Assembly: GCF_003014735.1 (NCBI RefSeq)
Contig: NZ_PYAX01000015.1
Coordinates: 109,141 to 173,140, forward strand
Length of the DNA stretch: 64,000 nt
Direction of reading: 5' to 3'
From: Saccharothrix carnea
Lineage (GTDB): Bacteria; Actinomycetota; Actinomycetes; Mycobacteriales; Pseudonocardiaceae
The notes beneath the pieces are model-generated. The model saw only the letters and a program-made list of their open reading frames with translations. It had not been told where the DNA came from and searched no databases. Positions 1 through 7,877 of the stretch are shown piece by piece (the first letter of the stretch is position 1; each line of letters starts with the position of its first letter). The position numbers were made by a program, and so were the translations under genes.

Positions 1-1319
1 TTGCGCACGTCCTCGACGCTGGGTTCCTGCGCGGGGTTGGGCACCACGAACCCGGCCACGGTCATGTCGTAGGCACTGGCGAAGTAGCCGAACCCGTCGT
101 GCGTGGTGACCAGGTGGCGGCGGTGGCGGGGCACGGCCGCCACGGTGTCGCGGACCTGCTCGTCGAGTTCGTCGAGCCGGGTGAGGTAGTCGCGGGCGTT
201 GCGGTCGTAGTCCGCCGCACCGGCCGGGTCCGCGGTGCGGAGGGTGTCGCGGATCAGCTCGGCGTAGGCACGGCCGTTGCGCACGTCCTGCCACAGGTGC
301 GGGTCGATCTCGCCGTGCACGTGCTTGCCCAGCACCGCCTGCGGCAGCTGGTGCACCGACGTTCCGCCCGATCCCAGGAACGCGAACCTGGCGTCGTCCG
401 GCACCGTCGTGATGGCCTTGTTCGGCACCTCGATGACGGCCTCCGCGGCGGGCACGACCTCTTGGGTGGTGCCGCCCGCGCGGTCGTTGAACGTGTACAA
501 CTCGCCGGTGTCCAGGTCGACCGTCAGGTCCGTGTGGCCCTCGTCGAGCACGGTCTTCGCGATACCGGTCGGGTCGACGCCCACCGCGAACGTGAACGTG
601 CTCTGCCCCAGCGGCATCTCGTCACCACCGTTGACCAGCGACGCGCGCAGCGTCAGCCGGTAGGTGCCCGGCGCGGTGAACGCCCAGTTGAGGTGCGTGT
701 GCGCGGCGGGCGGCAGCGTGGTGGAGTCCACATCGGACAGACCGTCGCCGGAGTCGAAGTACACCACCGGCTTGCCCAGCGACTCGGTCAGGTAGGCCAC
801 GAGCTCGCCCGGCCCCTCCACGGCGGTCGCGGTCAGCCGCACCTCCGACGTGCGCGTGGCCCCGCGCTGCTTGCCGTCACCGCGCACGCGCAGCCCCAGC
901 CACAGCACGTCCAGGCCGACGTTCTCCACCAACGGGATCACGTGCGCGCCGTAGGTCTCCGAGGCTTCGGCCAGCGAGACGTTCGGCGTACCCTCGCGGG
1001 CGTTGGCGTCGATCGCCTTGATCAGCCGTTGTTCTTCCAGCAGCAGGTGGTTGGTGAACGTGACGTCCGCCGCGGCGACCTTCTTCGCGTCCGCCGGTGT
1101 CGGCTCGTAGGAGTGCGGGTCACCACCCGGTGGCACCAGCGAGTCCACCCGGACCCGGTCTCCCCCGACGTTGCGCACCAGGTCGGCGAGGATCTCGGTG
1201 GTGGCGACCACTGACAGGCCGTCGCCATCGCCTTGGCCCCCGGCCGAGGTGCACGCGGTCACGGCGAGCAGAACCGCGCACAAGGACGCGGCGGCCCGTG
1301 AGGGCGCACGCACTCGCAT
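1..1319 (-). CDS. Anchored-repeat zinc ABC transporter substrate-binding protein (partial, 3' end off the window)
   Basis: Solute-binding lipoprotein of the ZnuA/cluster A-I type, expected to capture zinc or manganese outside the membrane for an ABC importer. The ATG at 1319 follows a GGAGG and opens a signal peptide ending in a lipobox-like LLAVTAC, so Cys is probably lipidated. Family landmarks are the N-terminal metal His in GGDPHSYEP, the mid-protein His in EIDPHLWQD, and a TTHDGFGYF segment near the truncated end. Between them sits an insert of about 200 residues with the DSGDGL...HTHLNWAF motif also found in the two divergent surface proteins. I recall this architecture as the TIGR03772-type anchored-repeat family. 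The remaining transporter genes should lie beyond base 1. Two Zur-like boxes upstream suggest zinc repression. At least 439 codons are present. Confidence 0.85.
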   Translation of the reverse strand, partial: MRVRAPSRAAASLCAVLLAVTACTSAGGQGDGDGLSVVATTEILADLVRNVGGDRVRVDSLVPPGGDPHSYEPTPADAKKVAAADVTFTNHLLLEEQRLIKAIDANAREGTPNVSLAEASETYGAHVIPLVENVGLDVLWLGLRVRGDGKQRGATRTSEVRLTATAVEGPGELVAYLTESLGKPVVYFDSGDGLSDVDSTTLPPAAHTHLNWAFTAPGTYRLTLRASLVNGGDEMPLGQSTFTFAVGVDPTGIAKTVLDEGHTDLTVDLDTGELYTFNDRAGGTTQEVVPAAEAVIEVPNKAITTVPDDARFAFLGSGGTSVHQLPQAVLGKHVHGEIDPHLWQDVRNGRAYAELIRDTLRTADPAGAADYDRNARDYLTRLDELDEQVRDTVAAVPRHRRHLVTTHDGFGYFASAYDMTVAGFVVPNPAQEPSVEDVR

Positions 1320-1382
1320 GTGTTCTCGAACCTCCAGACACCCGTCACCCGACCGGCGAGGGCACCGCGAACCTAATCCGAA

Positions 1383-1397
1383 CGACAACCGTTTTCA
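1383..1397. promoter_or_regulatory. Zur-like operator
   Basis: A 15-base near palindrome reading CGACAAC-C-GTTTTCA, close to the actinobacterial Zur pattern TGAnAAC-n-GTTnTCA. It lies 64 bases upstream of the substrate-binding protein start and in front of the divergent surface-protein operon, so it could repress both when zinc is plentiful. Assigned by motif shape and by the zinc-type gene it precedes; no zur gene is in view. Confidence 0.7.
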
Positions 1398-1417
1398 ATA
1401 GGCCATCCGGCCGATGC

Positions 1418-1432
1418 TGGCAACGATTGTCA
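1418..1432. promoter_or_regulatory. Second Zur-like operator
   Basis: A 15-base imperfect palindrome, TGGCAAC-G-ATTGTCA, whose reverse complement TGACAAT-C-GTTGCCA matches the same Zur-type pattern as the box at 1383. The two centres are 35 bases apart, about three and a half helical turns. It is nearer the rightward genes, so each divergent promoter may have its own site. Confidence 0.6.
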
Positions 1433-1496
1433 TGTGCGACGCTCCACCCGTGGTCCCACCGGACCGCACCAACCGCACGATTGGAGTGCACCCACC

Positions 1497-2144
1497 TTGC
1501 GCACCACCGCACGCATCGCCCTGCTCACCGCAGCGGTGACCGGTCTGTCCGGCCTCGCCGCCGCACCCGCGACGGCCGCACCGGTCGTCACCATCGACAC
1601 CGGGCACGTCGACGTCTTCGGCGTCGCCTACGAGGACGGCGAGTTCCACCTGCACGTCCACGACGAGGCCGCCGAGGCCGAGTACGAACCCTCCGAGGTC
1701 CTGCTCGTCGCCAAGTCCGCGGCGAAGACCACCGTGCCCGCCGACCCCGCGTACTCCTTCCTCGGCGCACCCGGTGCCCCGGTCTGGGTGCTGCCCGAGG
1801 TCGAGGACCCGGACCTGCTGTGGCCCGGCATCGCCGCCGAGGAGGTCGAACCCGGCGTGTTCGTCGACGGCTCGCTGCGCCTGCGCGTGGTGAACGTCTG
1901 CGGCCCCGACGACTTCAGCGTCTTCACCACCGACGCGGTCGGCGCGCCGAACGTGCTGGTCGACAGCGGCAACGGCCTGCCGGACCGCGTCGACCTGACC
2001 CCCGGCGGCCACCTGCACGCCAACTGGGCGTTCGAGGCGGCCGGTCACTACAGCATCACCGTCCGCGCGGTCGGGACCCTCGCCGCGACCGGCGAGCGCG
2101 TCGCGTCCGCCCCCGCCACCTACTCCTTCAAGGTGAACGCATGA
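1497..2144 (+). CDS. Secreted choice-of-anchor M (TIGR03769-type) domain protein
   Basis: Secreted protein of about 215 residues, made almost entirely of the actinobacterial surface-anchored repeat domain that accompanies zinc-type ABC transporters. I chose the TTG at 1497 because GGAG lies 10 bases upstream and a clean signal peptide follows (RIALLTAAVTGL to ATAA). A GTG at 1434 is also in frame but gives an unlikely leader. Domain landmarks are GHVDVFGV near the start, SFLGAPGAPVWVLPE in the middle, and DSGNGLPD followed by HLHANWAFEA near the end. The HxH pair could bind metal (inference). No LPxTG or C-terminal membrane anchor is visible. The gene overlaps the next one by ATGA and probably sits under the Zur-like boxes upstream. 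Confidence 0.78.
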   Translation: MRTTARIALLTAAVTGLSGLAAAPATAAPVVTIDTGHVDVFGVAYEDGEFHLHVHDEAAEAEYEPSEVLLVAKSAAKTTVPADPAYSFLGAPGAPVWVLPEVEDPDLLWPGIAAEEVEPGVFVDGSLRLRVVNVCGPDDFSVFTTDAVGAPNVLVDSGNGLPDRVDLTPGGHLHANWAFEAAGHYSITVRAVGTLAATGERVASAPATYSFKVNA

Positions 2145-2773
2145 TCACCCGCCTCGCCGTCGCCGCACTGGCCGCCGGGCTCGCCCTGATCACCACGGGC
2201 ACCGCCCACGCGACCACCCTCTCCTCCGGTCACGTGGACGTCATCGACGTCGACTGGACCGGCAGCGCGCTCACGCTCGACCTCCGCGACGGCACCGTGT
2301 CACCCGCCGTCGACCGCGCCCCGTCGACCGTGACGCTCAACGCCGTACCGGCGAGCAAGTCCACCGTGCCCTCCGGCAGCGCGTACTCGTTCCTCGGCGC
2401 GCCCGGGTCGACGTTCTGGGTCCTGCCGCAGAACTCGGTCAGCGGTGTCCTGTGGCCGGGCTTCGACACCTCGGGCGTCCCGTCCGGCGTGCTGCTGAAC
2501 AACTCGGTGAGCGTGAAGCTCGTCTCGGTCACCGGTCCCGCCGACTTCAGCGTCTACACCACCGGCTTCGGCGGCTCGGTGAGCGTGTGGTTCGACAGCG
2601 GCAACGGCCTGCCCGACAGCCGCACCCTGGCGATCAACAGCCACGCCCACGCCAACTGGGCGTTCGAGGCGGCGGGCACCTACACCGCCGTCTTCGAGGT
2701 CACCGCCACCAAGGCGGCGGGCGGCGCGGTCACCACCGGCCAGAAGAGCTACACCTTCGCCGTGCAGCCCTGA
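2141..2773 (+). CDS. Second secreted choice-of-anchor M domain protein
   Basis: A paralogue of the preceding gene with 210 residues, translationally coupled to it through an ATGA overlap. It has a signal peptide (MITRLAVAALAAGLALI to AHA) followed by one copy of the same domain: SSGHVDVIDV, SFLGAPGSTFWVLPQ, DSGNGLPD and HAHANWAFEAAGTY. It again lacks an obvious sorting signal, so it is either free or bound non-covalently. Its likely role is extracellular zinc handling next to the ABC importer, inferred from context and from the shared motif in the substrate-binding protein. A strong hairpin 24 bases past the stop probably ends the operon. Confidence 0.77.
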   Translation: MITRLAVAALAAGLALITTGTAHATTLSSGHVDVIDVDWTGSALTLDLRDGTVSPAVDRAPSTVTLNAVPASKSTVPSGSAYSFLGAPGSTFWVLPQNSVSGVLWPGFDTSGVPSGVLLNNSVSVKLVSVTGPADFSVYTTGFGGSVSVWFDSGNGLPDSRTLAINSHAHANWAFEAAGTYTAVFEVTATKAAGGAVTTGQKSYTFAVQP

Positions 2774-2797
2774 CCGCTTGCGGGATCCGACATCCCC

Positions 2798-2835
2798 GGT
2801 CCGCGACCTCCACCGTTGGGTGGGGGTCGCGGACC
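2798..2835. terminator. Hairpin terminator between convergent genes
   Basis: A 17-base-pair stem (2798-2814 with 2819-2835, one G-U pair) closed by a GTTG tetraloop. It sits between the stop of the surface-protein operon and the stop of the SpoOM-like gene, so it can serve both directions. There is no U tract, which is usual for high-GC actinobacteria. Confidence 0.75.
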
Positions 2836-2933
2836 TCGGCCGAACCTGCCTACCGCGGGACGCGCGAAGGCCGTGACACCTCGCGGTGCCACGGCCTCGT
2901 GATGCTCGTGCGGTCAGGCGATCGGTGAGGTGC

Positions 2934-3959
2934 TCACTCCTCGAAGCCCATGTCCATCCCGCCGTCGTCCTCGAAGACCTCTTCCACCATCTCGCCCATC
3001 ACCATGCCGCCGACCACACCGGCCGCGACACCGCCGACCACGGCGCCCATGCCGGGACCGCGGCGGTGCCCGTGGCGGTGGTCGTCGTCGTAGTGGCCGT
3101 GCTGCCCGTAGCCCGGCTGGCCGTAACCGGGCTGGCCGTAACCGGGCTGGCCGTAGCCGGGGGCGTGACCGCCGAAGGCCGAGTGGCCGCCGCGCTCGGC
3201 GATCTGGGCCATCCACTGGTTGATGGCACCGGCCCAGTCGGTGTGCATCGCGTCCTGGTGCGACACGTGGAAGCGGCCGAAGGCGTCGGAGCCGGAGGAG
3301 AACATGCCGCCGCGCTTGTCGGCTTCCAGCACCACCACGAGCTCGTGCGGGTTGGTGACGAAGGTCAGCTCGACCTGGTTGATCCGGCCCGCGAACTGGG
3401 CGGGCGGGAAGAACTCGATCTCCTGGTAGAAGCCGAGTTCCTGGTTGACGCCGTGGATGCGACCGGCTTCGACGTCGGCGCTGCGGAACTGGAAGCCCAG
3501 TTGCCCGAACGCCTCCAGCACCCGGTCCTGCGACGGCAGCGGGCCGACGAGCACCGGGTCCAGGTCGCCCTTGTCCGGGGCGCCGGAGATGACCAGCTCG
3601 GTGCGCACCCCGACGGTCATGCCGGGCAGCTGCTGCCCGCCCACGGCGGTGATCGGCGTCTCCCACGGGATCGGGAGCTGGAACGGCACCGCCATCGGCT
3701 GACCGGCCGGCACCCGCACGCCCTGCGCGACGACGACGCGCAGGAACTCCGACACGCCACCGAACTCGTGGTCGCCGTGCTCGACCTCGACGCGCGTCAC
3801 CAGCGACAGGACGATCTGGTCGATGTTGGCGTCGTTGCTGCCGCCCTGGATGCGGACCTGGCCGGTGATCACCTGGCCGGGAGTGGCGTGCGGGGTGTCC
3901 AGGACGGTGTCGACGGACGGTCCGCCGACGCCGAACGCGCTGAGCATCCGTTTGAACAT
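2934..3959 (-). CDS. SpoOM-family sporulation-control protein
   Basis: Cytoplasmic protein of 341 residues resembling Bacillus SpoOM, an arrestin-like beta-sandwich protein that modulates entry into sporulation. The first 240 residues fit the family: the MFKRMLSAFGVGGPSVDT opening, the QVRIQGG strand, and the IPWETPIT and GFYQEIEFFPP segments. After this comes a non-family tail: four PGYGQ repeats, a His-rich stretch (HGHYDDDHRHGHRRG), a hydrophobic Gly/Val/Met segment (about residues 295-320) and an acidic end. The glycine-rich hydrophobic stretch resembles a membrane-inserting motif. Its exact role in actinomycetes is not established. It is transcribed away from the CNNM genes upstream, with a 28-base gap, possibly as one operon. 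Confidence 0.82.
   Translation of the reverse strand: MFKRMLSAFGVGGPSVDTVLDTPHATPGQVITGQVRIQGGSNDANIDQIVLSLVTRVEVEHGDHEFGGVSEFLRVVVAQGVRVPAGQPMAVPFQLPIPWETPITAVGGQQLPGMTVGVRTELVISGAPDKGDLDPVLVGPLPSQDRVLEAFGQLGFQFRSADVEAGRIHGVNQELGFYQEIEFFPPAQFAGRINQVELTFVTNPHELVVVLEADKRGGMFSSGSDAFGRFHVSHQDAMHTDWAGAINQWMAQIAERGGHSAFGGHAPGYGQPGYGQPGYGQPGYGQHGHYDDDHRHGHRRGPGMGAVVGGVAAGVVGGMVMGEMVEEVFEDDGGMDMGFEE
3101..3160 (-). repeat. Tandem 15-base repeat, four units, coding PGYGQ
   Basis: Four head-to-tail copies of a 15-base unit (type GCTGGCCGTAACCGG), the middle two identical and the outer ones differing by a few bases. On the coding strand they give the PGYGQ repeats in the tail of the SpoOM-like protein. 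Such in-frame repeats can change copy number between strains. Confidence 0.8.
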
Positions 3960-3987
3960 CTGTGCTTCCTCCGGGAGGGGTGGTTGT

Positions 3988-5031
3988 TCACGTGCGGAGC
4001 AAGGTGTCGGTCTCGTCCTCGAAGTCGCCGATCAGCTCTTCGAGGAGGTCTTCCAACGCGGCGATGCCGATGACGCGGTCCTCCGGGTCGGACACCAGCG
4101 CCAGTTGGGCTCGTTCGGCGCGCATCGCGGTGACCGCGCCGGCGACCGGCATGGCGGCGGGCAGCGTCACCGCCGGTGCCATCAGTTCCCGGGCGGTCGC
4201 GCGACGACCCTGTGCGATGGCGCGCACCGCCTCACGGATGTGGACCAGGCCGAGGAACCGGCCGTCCACGTCCATCACCGGGAACCGGGAACGCCCCGAT
4301 TCGCGGCTTCGCCGTTCGATGGCGAGCGCGCTGCTGTGCACCGACACGCTCAGCGTGTCCTCGATGGGCACCATGACCTGCGCGACGGTGGTGTTCTGCA
4401 GTTGCAGCATCCGGGTCAGCAGCCGCTGCTGGCCCTCGGGGATCAGGCCGTGCTCGGCGGACTGGCGGACCAGCATCCGCAGGTCGTCGGGCCGGTGGGC
4501 CTGGGCCAGCTCGTCCTGCGGCTCGACCTTGCCCAGCCGCAGCAACGCGTTCGTCGTGCGGTTGAGTCCACTGAGGATCCAGCGGACGGAGTGCGCGAAC
4601 GCGCGGAACGGCAGCGCGAGCAGCACCGCCGAGCGTTCGGGGTGGCTGATCGCCCACGACTTCGGGGCCATCTCGCCCACCACCATGTGCAGGAAAACCA
4701 CCAGCACCAGGCTGAGCGTGAACGCGATGCCGTAGGAAACGCCCGAGGGCAGGCCGGTGGCCAGCAGCAGCGGGTCGACCAGGTCGGCCACCGCGGGCTT
4801 GGCCAGCGCACCCAACCCGAGCGTGCACAGCGTGATGCCCAACTGGGCCCCGGCGAGCATCAGGGACAGCTCGCGGATACCGGCCACGGCCGCGCGGGCG
4901 GCGCGGCTGGTCTCGGCGTCCTGTTCCAGGCGGTGCCGCTTGGCGGCGATGAGCGCGAACTCGGCGGCCACGAAGAACGCGTTGGCCACCAACAACACCA
5001 GGGAGATCAGCAACGACCACGTGGTGCTCAT
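3988..5031 (-). CDS. CNNM/CorC-type transporter-associated protein with CBS domains (second of pair)
   Basis: Membrane protein of 347 residues in the 'hemolysin family' (CNNM transmembrane domain plus CBS pair), linked to magnesium or other cation export. The start is the ATG at 5031, which overlaps the stop of the upstream paralogue (ATGA). Residues 1-180 form the DUF21/CNNM domain with three to four membrane helices (TWSLLISLVLLVANAFFVAAEFALI at the start; later FTLSLVLVVFLHMVVGEMAPK). Residues 200-330 form the CBS pair (VAQVMVPIEDT; ALEDLLEEL). Unlike its partner it ends after the CBS region without a CorC_HlyC domain. The two probably form a heteromeric complex. Confidence 0.85.
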   Translation of the reverse strand: MSTTWSLLISLVLLVANAFFVAAEFALIAAKRHRLEQDAETSRAARAAVAGIRELSLMLAGAQLGITLCTLGLGALAKPAVADLVDPLLLATGLPSGVSYGIAFTLSLVLVVFLHMVVGEMAPKSWAISHPERSAVLLALPFRAFAHSVRWILSGLNRTTNALLRLGKVEPQDELAQAHRPDDLRMLVRQSAEHGLIPEGQQRLLTRMLQLQNTTVAQVMVPIEDTLSVSVHSSALAIERRSRESGRSRFPVMDVDGRFLGLVHIREAVRAIAQGRRATARELMAPAVTLPAAMPVAGAVTAMRAERAQLALVSDPEDRVIGIAALEDLLEELIGDFEDETDTLLRT

Positions 5032-6341
5032 CGGGCGTCCTCCCGGACTGCGGTGGCCGCGGCCAGCACGACGGACGAGGGCACGTTGCGCGCGACCTCG
5101 GTCACCCGCACCGACACGCCGTCGAAGCTGATCTCGTCGTCGACCCGGGCGGTCCGCCCCAGCCGGCTCAGCACCAGCCCGGACACGGTGTCGTAGCTGT
5201 CGTGCTCGGGCAGCTCCACGCCGGTGGCGTCGGCGATCTCGTCCACCCGCATCCGACCGGGCACCCGCCACACCCCCTCGGCCAACGGCTCGATGACGGC
5301 CTCGACCAGGTCGTCCTCGTCGTGGATCTCCCCGACCAGCTCCTCGGCCAGGTCTTCCAGCGACACGACACCGGCGAACCCGCCGAACTCGTCCACCACG
5401 CACGCCAACTGCCGCCGTTCGCTGCGCAGCCGTTCCAGCACGGCGGGCAGCGGCAGCGTGGCGGGCACCACCAGCGCGGGTGAGGCGACGTCACCGATGG
5501 GGGTGACCGAGCGCTGGTCGGGTTCGACGGTCAGCACCTCGGCCAACCCGACGACGCCACGCAGGTCGTCCAGGTCGTCACCGAAGACGGGGAACCGCGA
5601 GTGACCGGTGTCCAGCAGCTCCACCACGCGGGCGACCGGCTCGTCGGCGCGCACCGAGTGCACCACCACCCGCGGGGACATGGCCTGCTCGGCGACCAGC
5701 TCCCGGAAGCCCAGACCGCGTTCCAGCAGGTGCGACAGCTCCGGGTCCAGGTGACCTTCGTTGCTCGCGTCGCCGATGATCTGCTTGAGGTCCTCCGGCG
5801 TGGCGCCCTGCGGCAACTCCTCCACCGGCTCGATCCCGACCGCGCGCAGCATCCGGTTGGCCGTCGCGTCGAACAGCCGGATCACCGGACCGGCGATCTT
5901 GAGGTAGACCAGCGTGGAGGCGCTCAACGCCTTGGCCAGCGGCTCCGGCCGGGCGATGGCGAAGTTCTTGGGCAACAGCTCACCCAGCACCATCTGCACC
6001 ACCGTGGCGAACACCAGGGCGACCACCATCGACAGCGACACCGACACCGCGGTCGGCAGACCGGTCAACCCGAGCAGGTCGGCCAGACCCGTGCCCAGCA
6101 GCGGTTCGGCCACGTAGCCCGCGAGCAGTGCCGTCACCGTGATGCCGAACTGGGCGCCGGAGAGCATGAACGACAACTTCTGCGTCACCCGCAGGGCCCG
6201 GTCCGCGGCCTTGTCGCCGCCCTCGGCCATCTGCCGCAGCCGGCCCCGGTCCACCGCCATGTAGGCGAACTCCTGGGCCACGAAGTACCCCGTGGCCACG
6301 GTGAGGGCCACGATCGCGAGCAAGCCGGCGAGGATCAACAC
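5028..6341 (-). CDS. CNNM/CBS/CorC_HlyC hemolysin-family membrane protein (first of pair)
   Basis: Full-length (437 residues) member of the CNNM family. Residues 1-190 are the membrane domain (LAGLLAIVALTVATGYFVAQEFAYM, then VSLSMVVALVFATVVQMVLGELLPK). Residues about 205-325 are the CBS pair (AMSPRVVVHSVRADEP; SRFPVFGDD; LEDLAEELVGEIHDEDD). The C-terminal CorC_HlyC domain follows (GVWRVPGRMRVDEI). The predicted start is the GTG at 6341. Known relatives act in cobalt/magnesium efflux or magnesium homeostasis; here the substrate is inferred only. It is translationally coupled to the shorter paralogue downstream. Tandem CNNM pairs of this kind are common in actinobacteria. Confidence 0.87.
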   Translation of the reverse strand: MLILAGLLAIVALTVATGYFVAQEFAYMAVDRGRLRQMAEGGDKAADRALRVTQKLSFMLSGAQFGITVTALLAGYVAEPLLGTGLADLLGLTGLPTAVSVSLSMVVALVFATVVQMVLGELLPKNFAIARPEPLAKALSASTLVYLKIAGPVIRLFDATANRMLRAVGIEPVEELPQGATPEDLKQIIGDASNEGHLDPELSHLLERGLGFRELVAEQAMSPRVVVHSVRADEPVARVVELLDTGHSRFPVFGDDLDDLRGVVGLAEVLTVEPDQRSVTPIGDVASPALVVPATLPLPAVLERLRSERRQLACVVDEFGGFAGVVSLEDLAEELVGEIHDEDDLVEAVIEPLAEGVWRVPGRMRVDEIADATGVELPEHDSYDTVSGLVLSRLGRTARVDDEISFDGVSVRVTEVARNVPSSVVLAAATAVREDAR

Positions 6342-6491
6342 GGCACACCCGCCAGACGCGGAGAGATCATGATCAGCCGGGTCCCACCCGGCCCACTACT
6401 ACAGCCGTCCGTATCGGCGCTATCAGGCATACTTCACGGTAGCACGTGACGCTGTACGGTTGGCACTGAGTGAACGGAGGTGAAACCGAGA

Positions 6492-6890
6492 GTGACCGTC
6501 GCCCTCCTCAAGATCGGTGAGCTCGCCGCCCGAGCGCAGGTCAGCCCTCGCACCGTCGACTACTACACCAGCCTCGGCCTGCTCACGCCGGCGAAGCGCA
6601 CCGCGAGCAACTACCGCCTCTACGACCCGTCCGACGTCGAACGCATCCACCTCGTACAACGCCTCGAGGTCCAGGGTGTTCCCCTGGAGGAGATCGCGAC
6701 CGCGCTCACCAACCAGAACGCCGACGTCGGCGCCATCCTGGACCGCATCGACGAGGACCTGCGCACCCTCCAGACCGCGGCGGAGGCCGCGTCACCCGAG
6801 GTCCAAGGCCTGTTGGCCGCGGTCGCCACCCGCGTCCACTCCCTCATCACCGTCGCGCTCCAGATCCCGCCCGACCTGCCCCTCCCCTGA
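6492..6890 (+). CDS. MerR-family transcriptional regulator
   Basis: DNA-binding regulator of 132 residues. The GTG at 6492 is preferred because GGAGG at 6476-6480 is correctly spaced; a GTG at 6480 would overlap that site. The N-terminal winged helix shows the MerR signature: KIGELAARAQVSPRTVDYYTSLGLL, then the YRLYDPSDVERI wing and an HLVQRLEVQGVPLEEI helix. A short C-terminal coiled-coil region follows (LDRIDEDLRTLQTAAEAA). There is no conserved metal-binding Cys pair and no long ligand pocket, so the signal is unknown. The next gene on the same strand starts 108 bases later and is a plausible target. Confidence 0.88.
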   Translation: MTVALLKIGELAARAQVSPRTVDYYTSLGLLTPAKRTASNYRLYDPSDVERIHLVQRLEVQGVPLEEIATALTNQNADVGAILDRIDEDLRTLQTAAEAASPEVQGLLAAVATRVHSLITVALQIPPDLPLP

Positions 6891-6948
6891 GTCGAACAGC
6901 ACCCGGAGGCGTGACGCCCGCCACGTGCCGGAACAGTCCCGAGGATTT

Positions 6949-6964
6949 ACCTGTTCGGACAGGT
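6949..6964. promoter_or_regulatory. Palindromic operator candidate upstream of the AtaL/SnoaL fusion gene
   Basis: ACCTGT-TCGG-ACAGGT: six-base perfect arms around four bases, starting 50 bases before the next start codon, where a promoter would be. The shape suits a dimeric repressor (TetR or MarR type), not MerR. No TetR gene is in the neighbourhood. Confidence 0.45.
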
Positions 6965-6998
6965 ATCAGCGGGACAACCGAACGACCAGGGGAACGCC

Positions 6999-7787
6999 AT
7001 GCCGCACGCCTCGCACACCACGACCGTAGACGCCACCTACGACGAGGTCCGCGCACTGCTCGCGGACAAGGTCGACCACCCGCGCAAGTACGTGCCGGTC
7101 ACCAGCAGCACCATCCTGGAACGCACAGACGACCACGTCCTGCGCGAGATGTTCCAGCCCTACCCGGTCCCGCTGACCATCCGCGAGAGGATCCGCGAGA
7201 CAGCCGTGGACGGCGGGGTCGACATCGTGTTCGAGCACGTCGACAACCCCACCTACACGGGCAGCTTCCACAACACCCTCCGCCGCGGACCTGACGGCGT
7301 GACCCTGGAGTACCGCATGGAGTGGACGCCCGTCTCGGGCGCCGACCCCATGTCCGACGAGACCGCGGCCCGCATGGTCCGCGACGGCGTCACCCACCTC
7401 AAGCACCTCGCCGAGAATCCCGTCCAGGTGCCCGACTGGGTGCGCGGGTTCTTCGACGCGGTCGACTCGGCGGACCTGACCGCGGTGGCCGGACTGCTGA
7501 CCGACGACGTCCGCTTCCGGATCGGCAACGGGCCCGAACTCGTCGGGCGGGCCGCTGCCGTCGCCCAACTCGCGAAGGAAGCCGACCGCCACGCCACGAC
7601 GCGGCACGACCACGTCGACGTGACCACTGTGGACGATCGGGCGTTCGTCAACGGCTACGTCGAGCACACCACCCACGACGGCGAAGAGCACCTGTTCCCG
7701 TCCTTCACCGAACTGCGCCGCCGTGAGGGCAGGATCTCGACGTTCCTGATCTTCGCCGACACCTCCCCCACACCGCGATCGGCGTAG
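6999..7787 (+). CDS. AtaL-like (DUF1857) domain fused to a SnoaL-like domain
   Basis: Small cytoplasmic protein of 262 residues with two ligand-binding folds. The N-terminal half (about 1-140) looks like the AtaL/DUF1857 SRPBCC family (KYVPVTSSTILERTDDHVLREMF, VEYRMEWTP-type segments). The C-terminal half (about 145-255) is a nuclear-transport-factor-2/SnoaL-like fold (VRGFFDAVDSADLTAVAGLLTDDVRFRIGN). No catalytic motif is certain; such proteins bind or isomerise hydrophobic molecules. The start ATG follows AGGGGA. A palindromic operator candidate and a MerR gene lie upstream. The fusion of these two domains is uncommon in my experience. Confidence 0.7.
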   Translation: MPHASHTTTVDATYDEVRALLADKVDHPRKYVPVTSSTILERTDDHVLREMFQPYPVPLTIRERIRETAVDGGVDIVFEHVDNPTYTGSFHNTLRRGPDGVTLEYRMEWTPVSGADPMSDETAARMVRDGVTHLKHLAENPVQVPDWVRGFFDAVDSADLTAVAGLLTDDVRFRIGNGPELVGRAAAVAQLAKEADRHATTRHDHVDVTTVDDRAFVNGYVEHTTHDGEEHLFPSFTELRRREGRISTFLIFADTSPTPRSA

Positions 7788-7877
7788 TGGCACCGCCCCG
7801 CACTCACCACCGGTTCGACGCGCACCGCGGGCCTGATTGCCTGCTTGCCGCAGTGCGCGCGGAGCCGGTCGGGCGAG

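Noticed and set aside
99..1214. Plus-strand frame near the left edge
   Set aside because: The minus strand here encodes an unmistakable zinc-type substrate-binding protein.
3101..3160. CRISPR-like or noncoding repeat
   Set aside because: The 15-base repeat has no spacers and lies in frame in the SpoOM-like gene, coding PGYGQ.
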